A stretch of 51,861 nt of DNA, taken from NCBI GenBank assembly GCA_031119475.1, contig JAVHXV010000013.1, positions 1 to 51,861 on the forward strand. The letters are read 5' to 3'. Within the stretch, counting starts at the first letter, position 1, and every line of letters starts with the position of its first letter. The stretch comes from Pedobacter sp. (GTDB lineage: Bacteria > Bacteroidota > Bacteroidia > Sphingobacteriales > Sphingobacteriaceae). Of this stretch, positions 25,870 through 36,900 are shown one piece after another. A program made the position numbers and the translations under genes. The notes under the pieces were generated by a model, which had not been told where the DNA came from, did not search any database, and saw nothing but the letters and a program-made list of their open reading frames with translations.

Positions 25870-27084
25870 CTACTGCGTCCTGATCGCTAAATTTACATCA
25901 ATCGGTTCTTGCAGAAAACTTTTGTTTTGATCAATCAGTTCCACAATCGTCTGCACCGACTCGGCCGAACGCAATCCATCTGCCGGCGCATGGAGCACAT
26001 GGTCTAACAATTGTTGGATGGTAGTTGTTGCCACGTGCATCCTTGTGTCTGAAGAAGCATAATAGATGTATACGTCGCCATTTTCTTCAGCAATCCATCC
26101 GTTGCAGAAAACAACATTTGACACATCGCCAATACGTTCATTGGCATCTGGTGCCAAAAAATAGCCGGCCGGTTTATGGGTAACCTTGGTGAGCTCGTTG
26201 AGGTCGGTTAAAAACACGTATAGTACATACCTTAATCCGGCTGCGGTGTTCCTTACGCCATGAGCCAAGTGCAGCCATCCGCGGGCCGTTTTGATCGGTG
26301 CCGGACCTTGTCCATTTTTTGCCTCATACACCGTATGGTACACTTTTTTGTCGATCACGACTTCCTCGTCAATACGTGCCTTTGTAATATCTGCAGCGAG
26401 GCCAAAACCAATTCCTCCTCCTTTTCCAGCTTCGATAAAACTATCCTGAGGACGGGTATAAAAGGCATATTTTCCATCTACAAATTCTGGGTGGAGCACT
26501 ACATTACGTTGCTGGGGCGATTTGGTCTGTAGGTCAGGCAATCGTTCCCAATCTGTTAGGTTCTTGGTGCGGGCAATGCCACATTGTGCAATGGCAGCAG
26601 ATTGATCGCCTTCTGGAGCAGATGGATCTCTTCTTTCGGTACAAAAAAGGCCATAAATCCATCCATCCTCATGCTCAACTAACCGGATATCATAAATATT
26701 TGTGTCGGGAACATTGGTTTCTGGCATGGTTACGGGATAATCCCAGAACCTAAAATTGTCAATCCCGTTAGGGCTTTCCGCAATGGCAAAAAATGATTTC
26801 CGGTCTGCACCCTCTACCCTGGCCATCAGGATATATCGTCCCTGCCATTTGATGGCCCCCGCATTGAAGACCGCATTGATACCTACTCTTTCCATCAGGA
26901 AAGGATTGGTGAGGGGGTTGAGGTCATATTTCCAAAAATAGGGAACATGTGCGGCGGTCAGGACCGGATTTTGGTAGCGTTTAAATAAGCCGTTGGTATT
27001 TGGCAATGCGATATTCGGAACCATGATCAGTTCTTCCTGTTCCCTTGCAATCTGGGCAATCTGTTTTTCGAAATTCGTTTTCAT
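25870..27084 (-). CDS. 4-O-beta-D-mannosyl-D-glucose phosphorylase (GH130)
   Basis: A 404-residue cytoplasmic enzyme of GH130 subfamily 1. Family sequence is clear: [23 protein letters not shown] then [17 protein letters not shown], and the [12 protein letters not shown] block, with the catalytic general acid Asp at about residue 132. It phosphorolyses mannosyl-glucose to alpha-mannose-1-phosphate and glucose. With the epimerase next to it and the GH26 and symporter upstream, it reproduces the mannan route described in Bacteroides fragilis. It follows the symporter gene after 37 bases. Confidence 0.92.
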   Translation of the reverse strand: MKTNFEKQIAQIAREQEELIMVPNIALPNTNGLFKRYQNPVLTAAHVPYFWKYDLNPLTNPFLMERVGINAVFNAGAIKWQGRYILMARVEGADRKSFFAIAESPNGIDNFRFWDYPVTMPETNVPDTNIYDIRLVEHEDGWIYGLFCTERRDPSAPEGDQSAAIAQCGIARTKNLTDWERLPDLQTKSPQQRNVVLHPEFVDGKYAFYTRPQDSFIEAGKGGGIGFGLAADITKARIDEEVVIDKKVYHTVYEAKNGQGPAPIKTARGWLHLAHGVRNTAAGLRYVLYVFLTDLNELTKVTHKPAGYFLAPDANERIGDVSNVVFCNGWIAEENGDVYIYYASSDTRMHVATTTIQQLLDHVLHAPADGLRSAESVQTIVELIDQNKSFLQEPIDVNLAIRTQ

Positions 27085-27121
27085 CTGTAGTTTTCTTTTC
27101 TATTGGTTAAGGGCCCGTCCA

Positions 27122-28948
27122 TCAATCTTCGAGCTGATCCCACCAGGTTCTTTTTAAAATGAGGATGATAACGGCCAGTATGCCGATGGTAACCACCAGC
27201 GGAAGATACATGCCCGTAATCAGGTACATCGGGAAAATTGTTAGGCAAAGTTGGGCAATAATGCCCAGCGCGACATTGAAAAGGTCGAGCTTAAAATTTT
27301 TGTTGGCTTTAAAAGTTGGATCTTCCTGAACAACGAGCTTGTGGATAGGTTTCCAAAAACCCCATGGCCTCACGGTTCTATAAAATGATTGAAGTACACG
27401 CTGCTCGGTTGGTGGAGCGGCATAGGTGCCGATGATACATCCAGTCATTGAAATAACAAAAAGTAGGGGCCACCAGTACAAGGGGAGCCCTGTTGTAACA
27501 TAAGGCATGGCCAACGCACTGCCCACACCAAACGCCATTCCCCAGAAAAAGCCGTTGGCATTGAAACGCCACCAATACCATTTGAGGCAATTTGCCGCAA
27601 CATAGCCACCATACAACCCGCCAACAATCCATTGCAGGATTTCGTTGACATTGTTAGCCAGAAATCCGAAGAAAATTCCCACGGCAACTACCACAATGCC
27701 GGTTACATAATTCATGGTCATTACCTTTTTGATCGCTGCGCTAGGATTGATGTACTTCAGGTAAATGTCGTTTACAATATAGGCCTGCGCGGCGTTCAAG
27801 GTTCCGCTGAAGGTGCCCATAAAAGCACCGAGTAATCCGGTGAGCACCAATCCCAATATACCGACGGGCAAAAAGTTGTTGATGGTAGCCGGCAGGATCT
27901 TTTCGAAATCCGTAATGCCATCTGGACCTTTTAGATAGAGCTGATTATAATAGAGTAGGGCCAAAATGGTCAGGCCAGTGATCATGCTGTAGCGGATGGG
28001 CAGCAGGATGATGCTCACAAAGCCAGTCATCTTGCTGGCTTCCTTCGGACTGCGGGTGCTCAATACTTTTTGCATATCGTAATTGGGTGCAGGGCCGGCC
28101 AATGAGGCAAAAATGCCTTTCATCAACATCATCATGAAAAAAGCGCCGAAAAGGCTAAATCCATCGCTTTCTATTTTTTTGTTTGCATCGGCGGCAATCT
28201 TGCTCCAGTCTAGGTCTAGTTTCCAGCTAAAAAATGGGTCGTTCCAGCCCTTGGGCACGTTCAGGGCTTGTCCATTCAGGTGCTGGACCGCGATAATGCC
28301 GATGGCTATGCAGGCGATCGTCATGATCAGGTATTTGATGGCGTCTCCCAATACGATGCTGTGCATGCCGCCTATAATCGAGTAGAACATGGCAAAGAGC
28401 GTAAACAAGATGCCATAGAAATGCGCTACATATTTTGCAGGCACATCAAAAGGCACATAATTTTTTACGATTTCCCATGGGATAAAGACCTCTACAAATT
28501 TCCCCAATCCTACAAAACCATAGGCCAAAAAGCCCAAACAACTGATCAGCGCAAAGGCAATCACGATGATATGAGAACTTTTAACTCCTTGGCCGCTCAG
28601 TCCAAACCTTGTTTTCAGCCACTCGGCACCTGTTGTGGCATTTGACCTGCGTAGCCACTTGGATAAGAACATCATCATGAAGACCTGGTTGAACACTGGC
28701 CAGAGCCATGGGATCCAGATGCTTTTGAAGCCATATACAAAACAGAGGGCAACCATCCACATCGTACCACTTATATCGAACATATCGCTGGCATCACTCA
28801 GTCCGAGCATATACCAGGGCAATTTTTTGCCGCCCATCAGGTAGCTTTCCTTGTCCTGTTTTGCTTTTTTGCGCATATAGAAGCCGATTACGACCATGCA
28901 GATCAAATAGGCCAGTAGAATGAGGATGTCGATGAGTTGAAGTTTCAT
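27122..28948 (-). CDS. Sodium:solute symporter (SSS family), probable mannobiose importer
   Basis: A 608-residue inner-membrane protein with about 13-14 hydrophobic helices. The N-terminus (IDILILLAYLICMVVIGFYMRKKAKQDKESYLMGGKKLPWYMLGLSDASDMFDISGTMW) is typical of sodium:solute symporters of the sugar branch. The gene begins 1 base after the GH26 stop, and the downstream genes are the epimerase and phosphorylase of intracellular mannobiose breakdown, so mannobiose or short manno-oligosaccharides are the likely cargo (inference from context). Confidence 0.9.
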   Translation of the reverse strand: MKLQLIDILILLAYLICMVVIGFYMRKKAKQDKESYLMGGKKLPWYMLGLSDASDMFDISGTMWMVALCFVYGFKSIWIPWLWPVFNQVFMMMFLSKWLRRSNATTGAEWLKTRFGLSGQGVKSSHIIVIAFALISCLGFLAYGFVGLGKFVEVFIPWEIVKNYVPFDVPAKYVAHFYGILFTLFAMFYSIIGGMHSIVLGDAIKYLIMTIACIAIGIIAVQHLNGQALNVPKGWNDPFFSWKLDLDWSKIAADANKKIESDGFSLFGAFFMMMLMKGIFASLAGPAPNYDMQKVLSTRSPKEASKMTGFVSIILLPIRYSMITGLTILALLYYNQLYLKGPDGITDFEKILPATINNFLPVGILGLVLTGLLGAFMGTFSGTLNAAQAYIVNDIYLKYINPSAAIKKVMTMNYVTGIVVVAVGIFFGFLANNVNEILQWIVGGLYGGYVAANCLKWYWWRFNANGFFWGMAFGVGSALAMPYVTTGLPLYWWPLLFVISMTGCIIGTYAAPPTEQRVLQSFYRTVRPWGFWKPIHKLVVQEDPTFKANKNFKLDLFNVALGIIAQLCLTIFPMYLITGMYLPLVVTIGILAVIILILKRTWWDQLED

Positions 28949-28949
28949 T

Positions 28950-30101
28950 TTAGCGTTTGTCAGGTGTTGAGTTCGAGTAGATCTTTTGTTTGGCCAATTT
29001 CTTTTCGAAGCCTATTTTTGGATTGCCGTAAAATTTCTTAAAGTCCACCGCAGAGATCTGTCCTTTAAATGGCGCATAGTAATGCATTTTTTTCATGGAT
29101 GGCATGTATCCTGCATTCCGCCAGACCAGTACATAGCTTAGCGGAAAGCCTGAAATGGCGGGCCACAAAGTACCCGTCCACCAATTGGCGATGGGAACTG
29201 CCTCGTATCCAGTCTCTGCAAAAGCCATGGGCTTATTTTTCTCTTTGGCGATTTTGCCCAGTACCGTCAATTCATAACGGACGCTATCGATGAAATTTTT
29301 GGACGATTGATTGTCGAACTGATAGAGGTCGAAACTTAATATATCCGCTAGGTCATCCCCAGGATACCGCGATAAAAATTCTGCTTCGTCCTTGAAACCG
29401 TTGGTATTGTAAACGATGATCAGGTTGTGCAGCTGTTTTTTGTTCCGGAGATAATCGACGGTAAACCGCCAGATTTTCTTGATCTCTTCAGGACTAGCAG
29501 CCTGTTTCCCCCACCAGAACCAGTCGCCCGTAAGTTCATGAAATGGCCTGAACAAGATGGGGATGGGCTCATTCCTTTTGCCCTTTAAGCTTTGCATAAA
29601 TTTGGCTGCCCGATCAAGCCAGGAAACGAATAGTTCATGTTTGGCACCGCCGGGCAAAATAGAAGCAACGGTATTTTTGGTGGTGTCCCATGATGATCCC
29701 TTGGTAAGGGGATTGTCAAAGTGCCAGCTCAAAGTGATGATGCCGCCTCTTTGATATCCTTCCTGGATGTATTTTTTCATCTTGGTGAAAGGGACGCCAT
29801 CGATGTTTTTGAGCGAGTCATGTTCAATACGTCCTAAGTCCCATCCATAAACAGCAGGAAAATCATTCACCACATCCAGGATATCACTGCGTCCGGGCAC
29901 GTATTTCCAGTTGACACCATAGGCCAGGTCGTCCTGATGTCCAAATAAGGTATATTTTTTGCTCAACCGTTGCATGTTTTGGTAAAGGGCACGGGTTTCC
30001 TTGGTTGCGGCGCGATCGCCCAGTGACTGTGCGTAGACCTGTAAAGAAAGGCAGGCCAGCAGGAAGAATAAATTTTGGAATATTATTTTGTGCAATTTCA
30101 T
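28950..30101 (-). CDS. GH26 beta-1,4-mannanase
   Basis: About 383 residues from the ATG at 30101; a longer in-frame reading adds 16 residues that break the signal peptide, so the shorter start is used. The signal ends near VYAQ. The GH26 catalytic acid/base is Glu189 in FRPFHELTGDWFWWG and the nucleophile is Glu296 in AFAETGYE. TLFGHQDDLAYG and WHFDNP are also family markers. In related loci GH26 enzymes release mannobiose, which suits the downstream epimerase/phosphorylase. It starts 10 bases after the phosphodiesterase stop. A surface lipoprotein signal is not evident (LLAC is a poor lipobox), so it may be periplasmic. Confidence 0.93.
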   Translation of the reverse strand: MKLHKIIFQNLFFLLACLSLQVYAQSLGDRAATKETRALYQNMQRLSKKYTLFGHQDDLAYGVNWKYVPGRSDILDVVNDFPAVYGWDLGRIEHDSLKNIDGVPFTKMKKYIQEGYQRGGIITLSWHFDNPLTKGSSWDTTKNTVASILPGGAKHELFVSWLDRAAKFMQSLKGKRNEPIPILFRPFHELTGDWFWWGKQAASPEEIKKIWRFTVDYLRNKKQLHNLIIVYNTNGFKDEAEFLSRYPGDDLADILSFDLYQFDNQSSKNFIDSVRYELTVLGKIAKEKNKPMAFAETGYEAVPIANWWTGTLWPAISGFPLSYVLVWRNAGYMPSMKKMHYYAPFKGQISAVDFKKFYGNPKIGFEKKLAKQKIYSNSTPDKR

Positions 30102-30111
30102 TCTACTGCGG

Positions 30112-31212
30112 CTATTTTTGTGGGAGTACTGCTTTAACGGGCTGCCCAATTACATGGCCATTTTCAAACTTAATACCTAGGAAAGAAGCAATGGTCTGCG
30201 CAAATTGGTTCTGGTAGAGCTGCCCTTTTTGTTTGATTTCGCCAAGTGGTCTGGTGTCTGGGCCCATTACGGCAAAGAAGATCTCATTGCTATGTTCCAC
30301 TGTGTAGTAATGGTGCTGCCAATTGTCTTTATAGCCCCGGCCATGGTCTTCAGTAAGGATAAAAGTGGTATTGTCCTTGTAAAAGGGATCACTTTGCATA
30401 AAATTCCAGAGATCTTCGATCATCTTGTCGTTGTAGTTGGCAGCATCGAGATAGTAATCATATTTTCCGCTGTGCGCCAAGGCATCGGTCTCGATAAAAC
30501 TGAGCTGCAATACCCTGGGATGGTTTAGCCTGACATATTCTTTGGCAAAAGCATAGGTAATGGCATCATGGCGTTCGCCCATTCCATAATCTTTGGGCAA
30601 CCACCATTGCAGGTCGTTCAGCATTTTTTGTACATCGCTCAAATGGTCACCTTTTTCGTTGGCGTATCCTGAATTGATGGGAAAGCCTGCACGTTCTGCA
30701 TTCAAGATTTTGGTAAAGGCATCCCAAGAGGTAAACGTGGCTACCTTGTGCTGAAAGGCCGGCATGCGGTGCAGAAATTCGAGGACATTGATGTTGTGGT
30801 TGGCAGGATGTGCGTTCGAATTGATCAGTGTGTCGGGATAGCCTGTAAAAATTTCATTGTAGCCCGGATAGGAAAACCAGTAGCGGTTGCTTACGTTCAC
30901 AAAATTTCCATGATCCCTATTGCCATATACCTGCCCTTTGCTGGCGATGGTATTCCAGAAGAAAGGCATTAGTTTGGTTCTTCTTTCCTGTATATCCCTA
31001 GACCAATATTTGTGCACCCGCCACGCCGAATCTTGTGAGGTAAATTTTTTCCCAAAAAGATTGGCCGAATCGGCACCATTGAACAAGTCTTTCCACCGGA
31101 AGCCGTCAAAGGTAATGATGACCACATTTCTGGTCTTAAGCTGTTGCGCAGCTGTGCCCAGCGCAATACACGCTAGGCACAGCAGTAGGGATATTTTTTT
31201 GATCATGCCCAA
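30112..31212 (-). CDS. Alkaline phosphatase superfamily protein in the mannan operon
   Basis: A 366-residue exported protein (signal peptide ending GTAAQ). It has the superfamily metal sites: ITFDGFRWKDLF, SYPGYNEIFTGYP with a Ser at the nucleophile position (where the 1.6 kb paralogue has Thr), FIETDALAHSGKYDYY, LTEDHGRG and the late His pair in WQHHYYTVEHSNE. This combination indicates a phosphodiesterase/phosphomutase-like hydrolase, but the substrate is unknown. It sits between the glycan-binding protein (4-base gap) and the mannanase (10-base gap) and must be co-transcribed with them. Alternative start MIKK two codons later is possible. Confidence 0.8.
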   Translation of the reverse strand: MGMIKKISLLLCLACIALGTAAQQLKTRNVVIITFDGFRWKDLFNGADSANLFGKKFTSQDSAWRVHKYWSRDIQERRTKLMPFFWNTIASKGQVYGNRDHGNFVNVSNRYWFSYPGYNEIFTGYPDTLINSNAHPANHNINVLEFLHRMPAFQHKVATFTSWDAFTKILNAERAGFPINSGYANEKGDHLSDVQKMLNDLQWWLPKDYGMGERHDAITYAFAKEYVRLNHPRVLQLSFIETDALAHSGKYDYYLDAANYNDKMIEDLWNFMQSDPFYKDNTTFILTEDHGRGYKDNWQHHYYTVEHSNEIFFAVMGPDTRPLGEIKQKGQLYQNQFAQTIASFLGIKFENGHVIGQPVKAVLPQK

Positions 31213-31216
31213 TTCA

Positions 31217-32245
31217 TTAATAGAAGCCTACATCATCGATGTAGATCTGTGAGGCCAGTCCGCTAAATTCCTGGAAAGTAATGTAATCTATTGTGGTCGG
31301 ACTTCCGATATTGACCAATGGGATCTGATAGTCGGTCCAGGATCCTTCCGATAGGATTAAATCATAGGTCAATTTCGCAGGTGTCAATGAAATCCTAACC
31401 TTCTTTCCGGCTGTACCAGGACCTCCATAAATGGAAATCTTAAGTGTAGTGTAGCCTGTTGTGCTAAATGTCGGAAGGCTCCTAAAGCGGCAGGCCCCAA
31501 ATCCTACCGTAAATTTATGTGCGATGGAATAGGTGCCCCGTCTAACGATGGTCGTATGCAACATGTCCCAGGTTGCGCTATAAGAAGTGTTGGTCCAATT
31601 TCCGCGCAGGGCATCATCAAAGATCACGTGCTTGAGCCCGAATGTCTTATCTGCGGTCACAGTTCCCACAGGTGTGGTTACCGATACCGAACCATAGGAA
31701 ATGGTGGCTGGTACCTTGACCTTAATTTCGGTCTGCGTGTTGGAAACAATGGTTGCCGCCACGCCGCCAATGGTTACGCTGGTTACGCCCTTGAAATAGT
31801 TGCCCACGATGGTCACTTCGTCATTTGGCGCACCTGCTGGCGGATTGAAGCTGGTAATGAGCGGAGGTGGCTGTTTGATCTGGAAGTTGAGTGTTGCCGA
31901 GCCATATTTTGTCGTCACCGTAATCGGGTTGTTGATCGGATCGGTCAGTTGAGATGGGATTTTTACGGTAACCGTATTGTCATTGCCATATAGCAACGAG
32001 TCCTTGGCCAATGTCCCGTTGAAATCTACTTTGTAAGCAGTGCTCAGGTTGGTGCCCTGTATGGCAATCCACTCACCATAGCCGACGGCAGTTAGGGGCG
32101 TATTCCTGTTCACCAGATTGGTAACGCCAGTTAGCGTTGGGGGAGTGGTATTCTCTGTTTCGTCATTTTTACAGCCGCCTATGCACAGCATGATGATTGC
32201 GATGCAGGCCCAGGCGTTCAAGGTCAACGATTTTTTCATGTTCAT
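31217..32245 (-). CDS. TIG/IPT-domain surface glycan-binding lipoprotein (SusE-like position)
   Basis: A 342-residue lipoprotein (lipobox LCIGGC, lipidated Cys at about residue 25). Two IPT/TIG immunoglobulin-like domains follow (near residues 35-125 and 130-205, with ITSFNPPAGAPNDEVTIVGNYF). The C-terminal about 135 residues are a beta-rich domain (IFDDALRGNWTNTSYSATWDM to IYIDDVGFY) of the surface glycan-binding protein type. Its position directly after SusD and before the mannanase supports mannan binding at the cell surface. It starts 25 bases after the susD stop. Confidence 0.85.
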   Translation of the reverse strand: MNMKKSLTLNAWACIAIIMLCIGGCKNDETENTTPPTLTGVTNLVNRNTPLTAVGYGEWIAIQGTNLSTAYKVDFNGTLAKDSLLYGNDNTVTVKIPSQLTDPINNPITVTTKYGSATLNFQIKQPPPLITSFNPPAGAPNDEVTIVGNYFKGVTSVTIGGVAATIVSNTQTEIKVKVPATISYGSVSVTTPVGTVTADKTFGLKHVIFDDALRGNWTNTSYSATWDMLHTTIVRRGTYSIAHKFTVGFGACRFRSLPTFSTTGYTTLKISIYGGPGTAGKKVRISLTPAKLTYDLILSEGSWTDYQIPLVNIGSPTTIDYITFQEFSGLASQIYIDDVGFY

Positions 32246-32270
32246 AAATTTAAGTTATGATTTAATTTAC

Positions 32271-33899
32271 CTACCAGCCGAAGTTATTTTTTCCAGCAAG
32301 TGCTTTGTTTGAGTTCAGTTCGTTTAATGGCAAAGGCAATAGCAGGTTTTTTTGCGACCTGACCTTTGAAATGGCATTTTGTCCGCTACCGATCTTGTTC
32401 ATGACCTGGAGGTAGACACCCCATCTCAGCAGGTCGAAATGTCTGATGCCTTCCAATGCAAATTCCCTTGCGCGCTCTGCCAAAACATAGCTGCGAAACT
32501 GCTCGGAAGTCATGGCTGCCGGTGCTGCGCTAGCATTGGCACGTGTCCTGATCGCATTCAATGCCGTATAGGCGGCCAGGGTAGGCCCATTGATCTCATT
32601 TTCTGCTTCGGCGTACATCAAGATCACTTCTGCGTAGCGCAAGAGCGGAAAGAAGGCATCGCTATTCGCTACGTTCGGATCGGCCACCGAGCTGTATTTG
32701 ATCACATACGCCCGCTCTGCTGTGGTCGTATTGCTGTTGTTATAGGTAATCCCGTTCACCACTTTATAGGTAGCCGACTGTGCAAAGGGATAGAATATGT
32801 TCGTGCCCTGAAGTGTGGTATAATTGTGGGTTACCCCATCCAATACCCGCGTATCTGGAATTTCATAATCATTGTAATGGTTGTTTGTCATCCACACGGC
32901 GCCCTGTCCGAATACGGAACGAGCAGAAAAGTAGGCGCTCAGGTTATTGATAAATGCTGTGCCTGCCAATGATTGCAGCTCCCACATCTGCTCCTTGTTG
33001 TTTCTGCCGGTTACGCTCCAAAGTTCTTTCCACGGACCTAACGTGTAGGTGGGGTTACTTGGAACGGGATTTGGGATCAGCTCTGCTGCCTTGTCCCTGG
33101 CCAATGTATAATAGGCCTTTGAATCCAATCCTTCCAACCCTGCCACTACAGTTTTGGCGTAGGTGTAAAACCCGTTATCTGTTCCCCCACGAACGGTAAC
33201 ATTGCCCGTAGCAGCGCCAGAGGCCATGGTGAGGTACGCTTTGGCCAAGAAGGCCTTGGCTACGCCCTGGTTTACACGGCCTACCTCCCCGGCCTTTGCG
33301 TGCCCTACAGGGAACAGATTGGTTTCTGCGGCCTTAAAATCGTTGATCACCACATCATAAGTTTCCTTGACGGTAGCGCGCGGTACATTTACCTGTGGAT
33401 TTTCTACCGATAAAGGTTTAAGCCTGATGGGTACCCCTCCGTACATCTGCACCAACTGAAAGTAGGCCCAGCCCCTCAGGAAATAGGCTTCGCCCAAAAT
33501 CCTTTTTTTTACATCGGCATCGATGTCGGTAATGGCAGGTATTTTCTCCAATACGGTGTTTGCCCTGGCAATAATGGTGTAACATCCAATCCATGGGGCT
33601 TGCCAGCCAAAATAAGCTTGCGGGTTGCCTGCGCCAGTGGTTCCCAAAAACCAGTCGGCACCAGAAACATGGTCGTCATCTAGCACCGTAATATTCCAGA
33701 ATGGCTGAAGGTAAAGGTCGTAGGTGTACAGCTCCGCATACACGCCATTGATGGCCGCTTTTGCATCGCTCTCATTTTTATAGAAGTTCTCTGGCGAATA
33801 AAAGGCATATGGTGTTTCTTCCAACGCTTTTTTACAAGAGCTGCCCAGCACGCTCAGGCCAACAACTAATGCAATAGAATATCTTGAAATTGCTTTCAT
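32271..33899 (-). CDS. susD: SusD/RagB-family glycan-binding lipoprotein
   Basis: About 542 residues from ATG 33899, chosen because it gives a compact lipoprotein signal (lipobox LGSSC, Cys22); a longer reading adds 10 residues. Typical SusD features are PYAFYSPENFYKNESDAKAAINGVYAELYTYD, the RANTVLEKI helix, ILGEAYFLRGWAYFQLVQMYGGVPI, and the C-terminal PLLRYAEVILMYAEAENEI and RAREFALEGIRHFDLLRWG. It forms the lid on the SusC transporter and binds the incoming oligosaccharide. It follows susC after 17 bases. No sign of truncation. Confidence 0.95.
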   Translation of the reverse strand: MKAISRYSIALVVGLSVLGSSCKKALEETPYAFYSPENFYKNESDAKAAINGVYAELYTYDLYLQPFWNITVLDDDHVSGADWFLGTTGAGNPQAYFGWQAPWIGCYTIIARANTVLEKIPAITDIDADVKKRILGEAYFLRGWAYFQLVQMYGGVPIRLKPLSVENPQVNVPRATVKETYDVVINDFKAAETNLFPVGHAKAGEVGRVNQGVAKAFLAKAYLTMASGAATGNVTVRGGTDNGFYTYAKTVVAGLEGLDSKAYYTLARDKAAELIPNPVPSNPTYTLGPWKELWSVTGRNNKEQMWELQSLAGTAFINNLSAYFSARSVFGQGAVWMTNNHYNDYEIPDTRVLDGVTHNYTTLQGTNIFYPFAQSATYKVVNGITYNNSNTTTAERAYVIKYSSVADPNVANSDAFFPLLRYAEVILMYAEAENEINGPTLAAYTALNAIRTRANASAAPAAMTSEQFRSYVLAERAREFALEGIRHFDLLRWGVYLQVMNKIGSGQNAISKVRSQKNLLLPLPLNELNSNKALAGKNNFGW

Positions 33900-33916
33900 T
33901 TTAAAGGTAAATAAGG

Positions 33917-36900
33917 TTAAAAATTGCAACGTAGCGATAGGTTATAGGTCCGGGAATTAGGATAGCCGCCCAGATCGACCCCAAATAGGGCCGGATTATC
34001 GCCATAACTGTTTACTTCAGGATCGTAGCCAGAATATTTGGTGAAGGTATAAAGGTTGTTCACACCTAGCGAAACCTTAAGATTGCTGATGATCGTAGAT
34101 TTCACCGGTACCATATATCCAAGTGTAATGTTCTTGATCCTTACGAAACTTCCATCTTCCACAAACCTCCTGCTGAACAATTGGTTCCTAAAGAACTGGC
34201 GGATCACTTTTGGCCCTGTCGCATTGCTATTGTCCTTGCCCTGCGCCCAGGCACCATCTAGCATTTCTTGCGTAATGTTCTTGTTGGTGCCCAGGTTGCC
34301 ATTGAACCTGGTGTTCATGTTGATCACATCATTTCCCTGTACGCTATAGATATTAATTCCCAGATCGAACCTTTTGTACCTGAAATTATTGTTTACGTTA
34401 AAAGTGTAATCTGGATTGACATCTCCGATGAACGTGCGGTCTGTTTGTGCAATCGAGGTCGGATCGGCATCAAAATTTTTGTACTTGATTTCGCCAATGG
34501 TCCTCAAGATAATGGCATCCCCCAATCCGCTGTAGGCCGGATCGCTCCTCACTTCAGCTTCATTGTCGTAATAACCATCCTCTACATAACCATATAGGGC
34601 ACCAATCGGCTTCCCGACTGTCTGTATAAATGGCGCATCGCCTGTAGAAATGTTCCTTCCGTACTGTTCGGTCACATCAGGACCTAAACTGATGATCTTG
34701 TTACGGTTAAATGCGATGTTGAAATTGGAAGTCCACTCAAAGTTTTTGTTTTTGAAGATTATCCCGGTAATTGAACCCTCCAATCCTTTGTTTTCAACCG
34801 ATCCTGAATTGACCAGTTGGGTCTGAAATCCTGACGAAGATGGAATAATGAGGTTCTGCAACAGGTTGTCGGTAGTTTTCTTGTAGACTTCGGCCGAGAT
34901 GCTCAACCTGTCTTTAAATAGGCCCAAGTTGAGCGAGAGGTTATAGGCCGATGTGGTTTCCCATTTCAGCTTTTCATTGGCCGGACCGGCATAGAGGTCG
35001 TTTGCCAGACCGGTCTGTACGCTTCCGCCAAACGGATAATTGTAAACGCTCAGTTTTGCAAGGGAGGCATATGAGCCGATGCCCTGATTTCCTGAAGTTC
35101 CATAGCTGAAGGCTATTTTTAACTGGCTAATGGATTTGATCGATTTCATGAAATTCTCGTTAGAGATCGTCCATCCTGCGCCGATCGAATAAAAACCCGC
35201 CCATTTATTGTTTTTACCAAATTTGCTCGAGCCATCCTGGCGATAGGAACCTTCCAGGTTATAGCGGTCGTCGAAATTATACTGTGCCCTGCCCAAAAAA
35301 GAGATCAGGGTAGATTGGTAACGGTTGGTAATGTTGGGAAGGATGACCTCTCCAGCGGCGAGGTTCTCGTTTTCCAGGGCGTCGTTGGGAAAAGTCTTGG
35401 CCTCCGACCGTTTGGTGCTGCCATTGGTGCGTTCAAAGGTGGCTCCACCAACAACGTTGAATTGGTGCCTATCCAGTTTCTTGCTGTACGACAAGATACT
35501 TTCCGCCGTTGCGCTGCTCCAGACATTGTCTGACTTTAATCCCCAGCCCTTTACGGCGAAACCTTCATAAACTGTTCTTGGATAATATTGGTCCCTTATT
35601 CCAGAAGCATAGTTGAAACCAACGTTCTGCCTGAACTTAAAATCTTTCAGGAAAGTGGCTTCCATGTAATTGGAAGAATTGATATTGATGCTTTTTACCC
35701 TGTTAAGCACATCGTTGACGTAGATGGAAGGGTTTGTGATAAATGCATCGCCCACACCATCATAAGAAAGCGATTCGGAAATGGTGGCCGGAAAGGTAAT
35801 GGCTGCACGGATGACGCCCGCACTTGCGGCATCAGACTTGTCTGTTCCCGTTTTTACGCCATTGGTTACGCTGTTGGCCACGTTGGTACTGGTACCAAAC
35901 CTAAATGTTTTGCTGATGTTCCGGTTGAGGTTGAGGCCAAGATTTAATCTATTATAATCTGAATTGGAGATGGTTCCCTTCTGATTGAGGTAACCGATAG
36001 AAATGCTATGGTTGCCCAATTCGCTGCCTCCAGAAATGTTGACAGTATGGTTTTGTGAAAATCCTTGGCGAAAAATCTTGTCCTGCCAGTTGTTCTTGCT
36101 ATCCGCATAATCCTGTGGCCCTTTTGCATAATAGGTATTTCCAGGATTTAAGGGATCTGGCAGCGGCCCGCCGGGATAAGGCAACAGGTAAGTTGTTCCT
36201 GTATATTTATTCGAATTGGCATAGGCCAGATTTTGATATTCGGCATATTCTTTCGGGCTGAGCACATCTAATGGCTTGGTCACTTCCGATTGCCCGAATG
36301 TGGCATTGACCGTAATGCGGTCCTTGCCCGCCCTTCCTTTTTTGGTAGTGATGAGCACAACGCCGTTTGCGCCACGTGAACCATAAATGGCGGTAGCCGA
36401 AGCATCTTTTAGGATGTCGATGGTCTCGATATCGCTCGGATTTAAAAAGGACAGTGCGTTTAAGGTCGCTTTTTCATCATCGCCGATAGAGGCCGGAGTT
36501 GCGCCCGAACTGTTATTGTTAAATGGAATACCATCAATGACATATAAAGGTTCCGTGCCGCCCAGAAATGAGTTCGATCCCCTGATCCTGATGCTCAGCG
36601 CGGCACCTGGGGCACCATCGCTCTGCGTTACGCTCACGCCAGCTATTTTTCCCTGCAAGGCCTGTAGAACGTTTGTAGGTGCGTCCCTATTCAGGTCTTC
36701 GCCGCTGATCCTGGCCACGGAGCCAGTTAAGTCCCTTCTCCTTGTGGTGCCATAACCTACGATCACCACATCATTCAGGTTGGTTGATTTAGTTTTTAGG
36801 GTAACGGCAAATGATGTCTGGTTGCCAATGCTCAATTCCTGTGGAGTTGTGCCCAGATAGGAGAAAACAATGGTTTTGGCGTTTTCTGGAGCCATAATGG

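Noticed and set aside
32379..32972. 197-codon open frame antisense to susD
   Set aside because: The sense susD is intact with all family motifs; the antisense peptide is Cys/Gly-rich and unlike any family.
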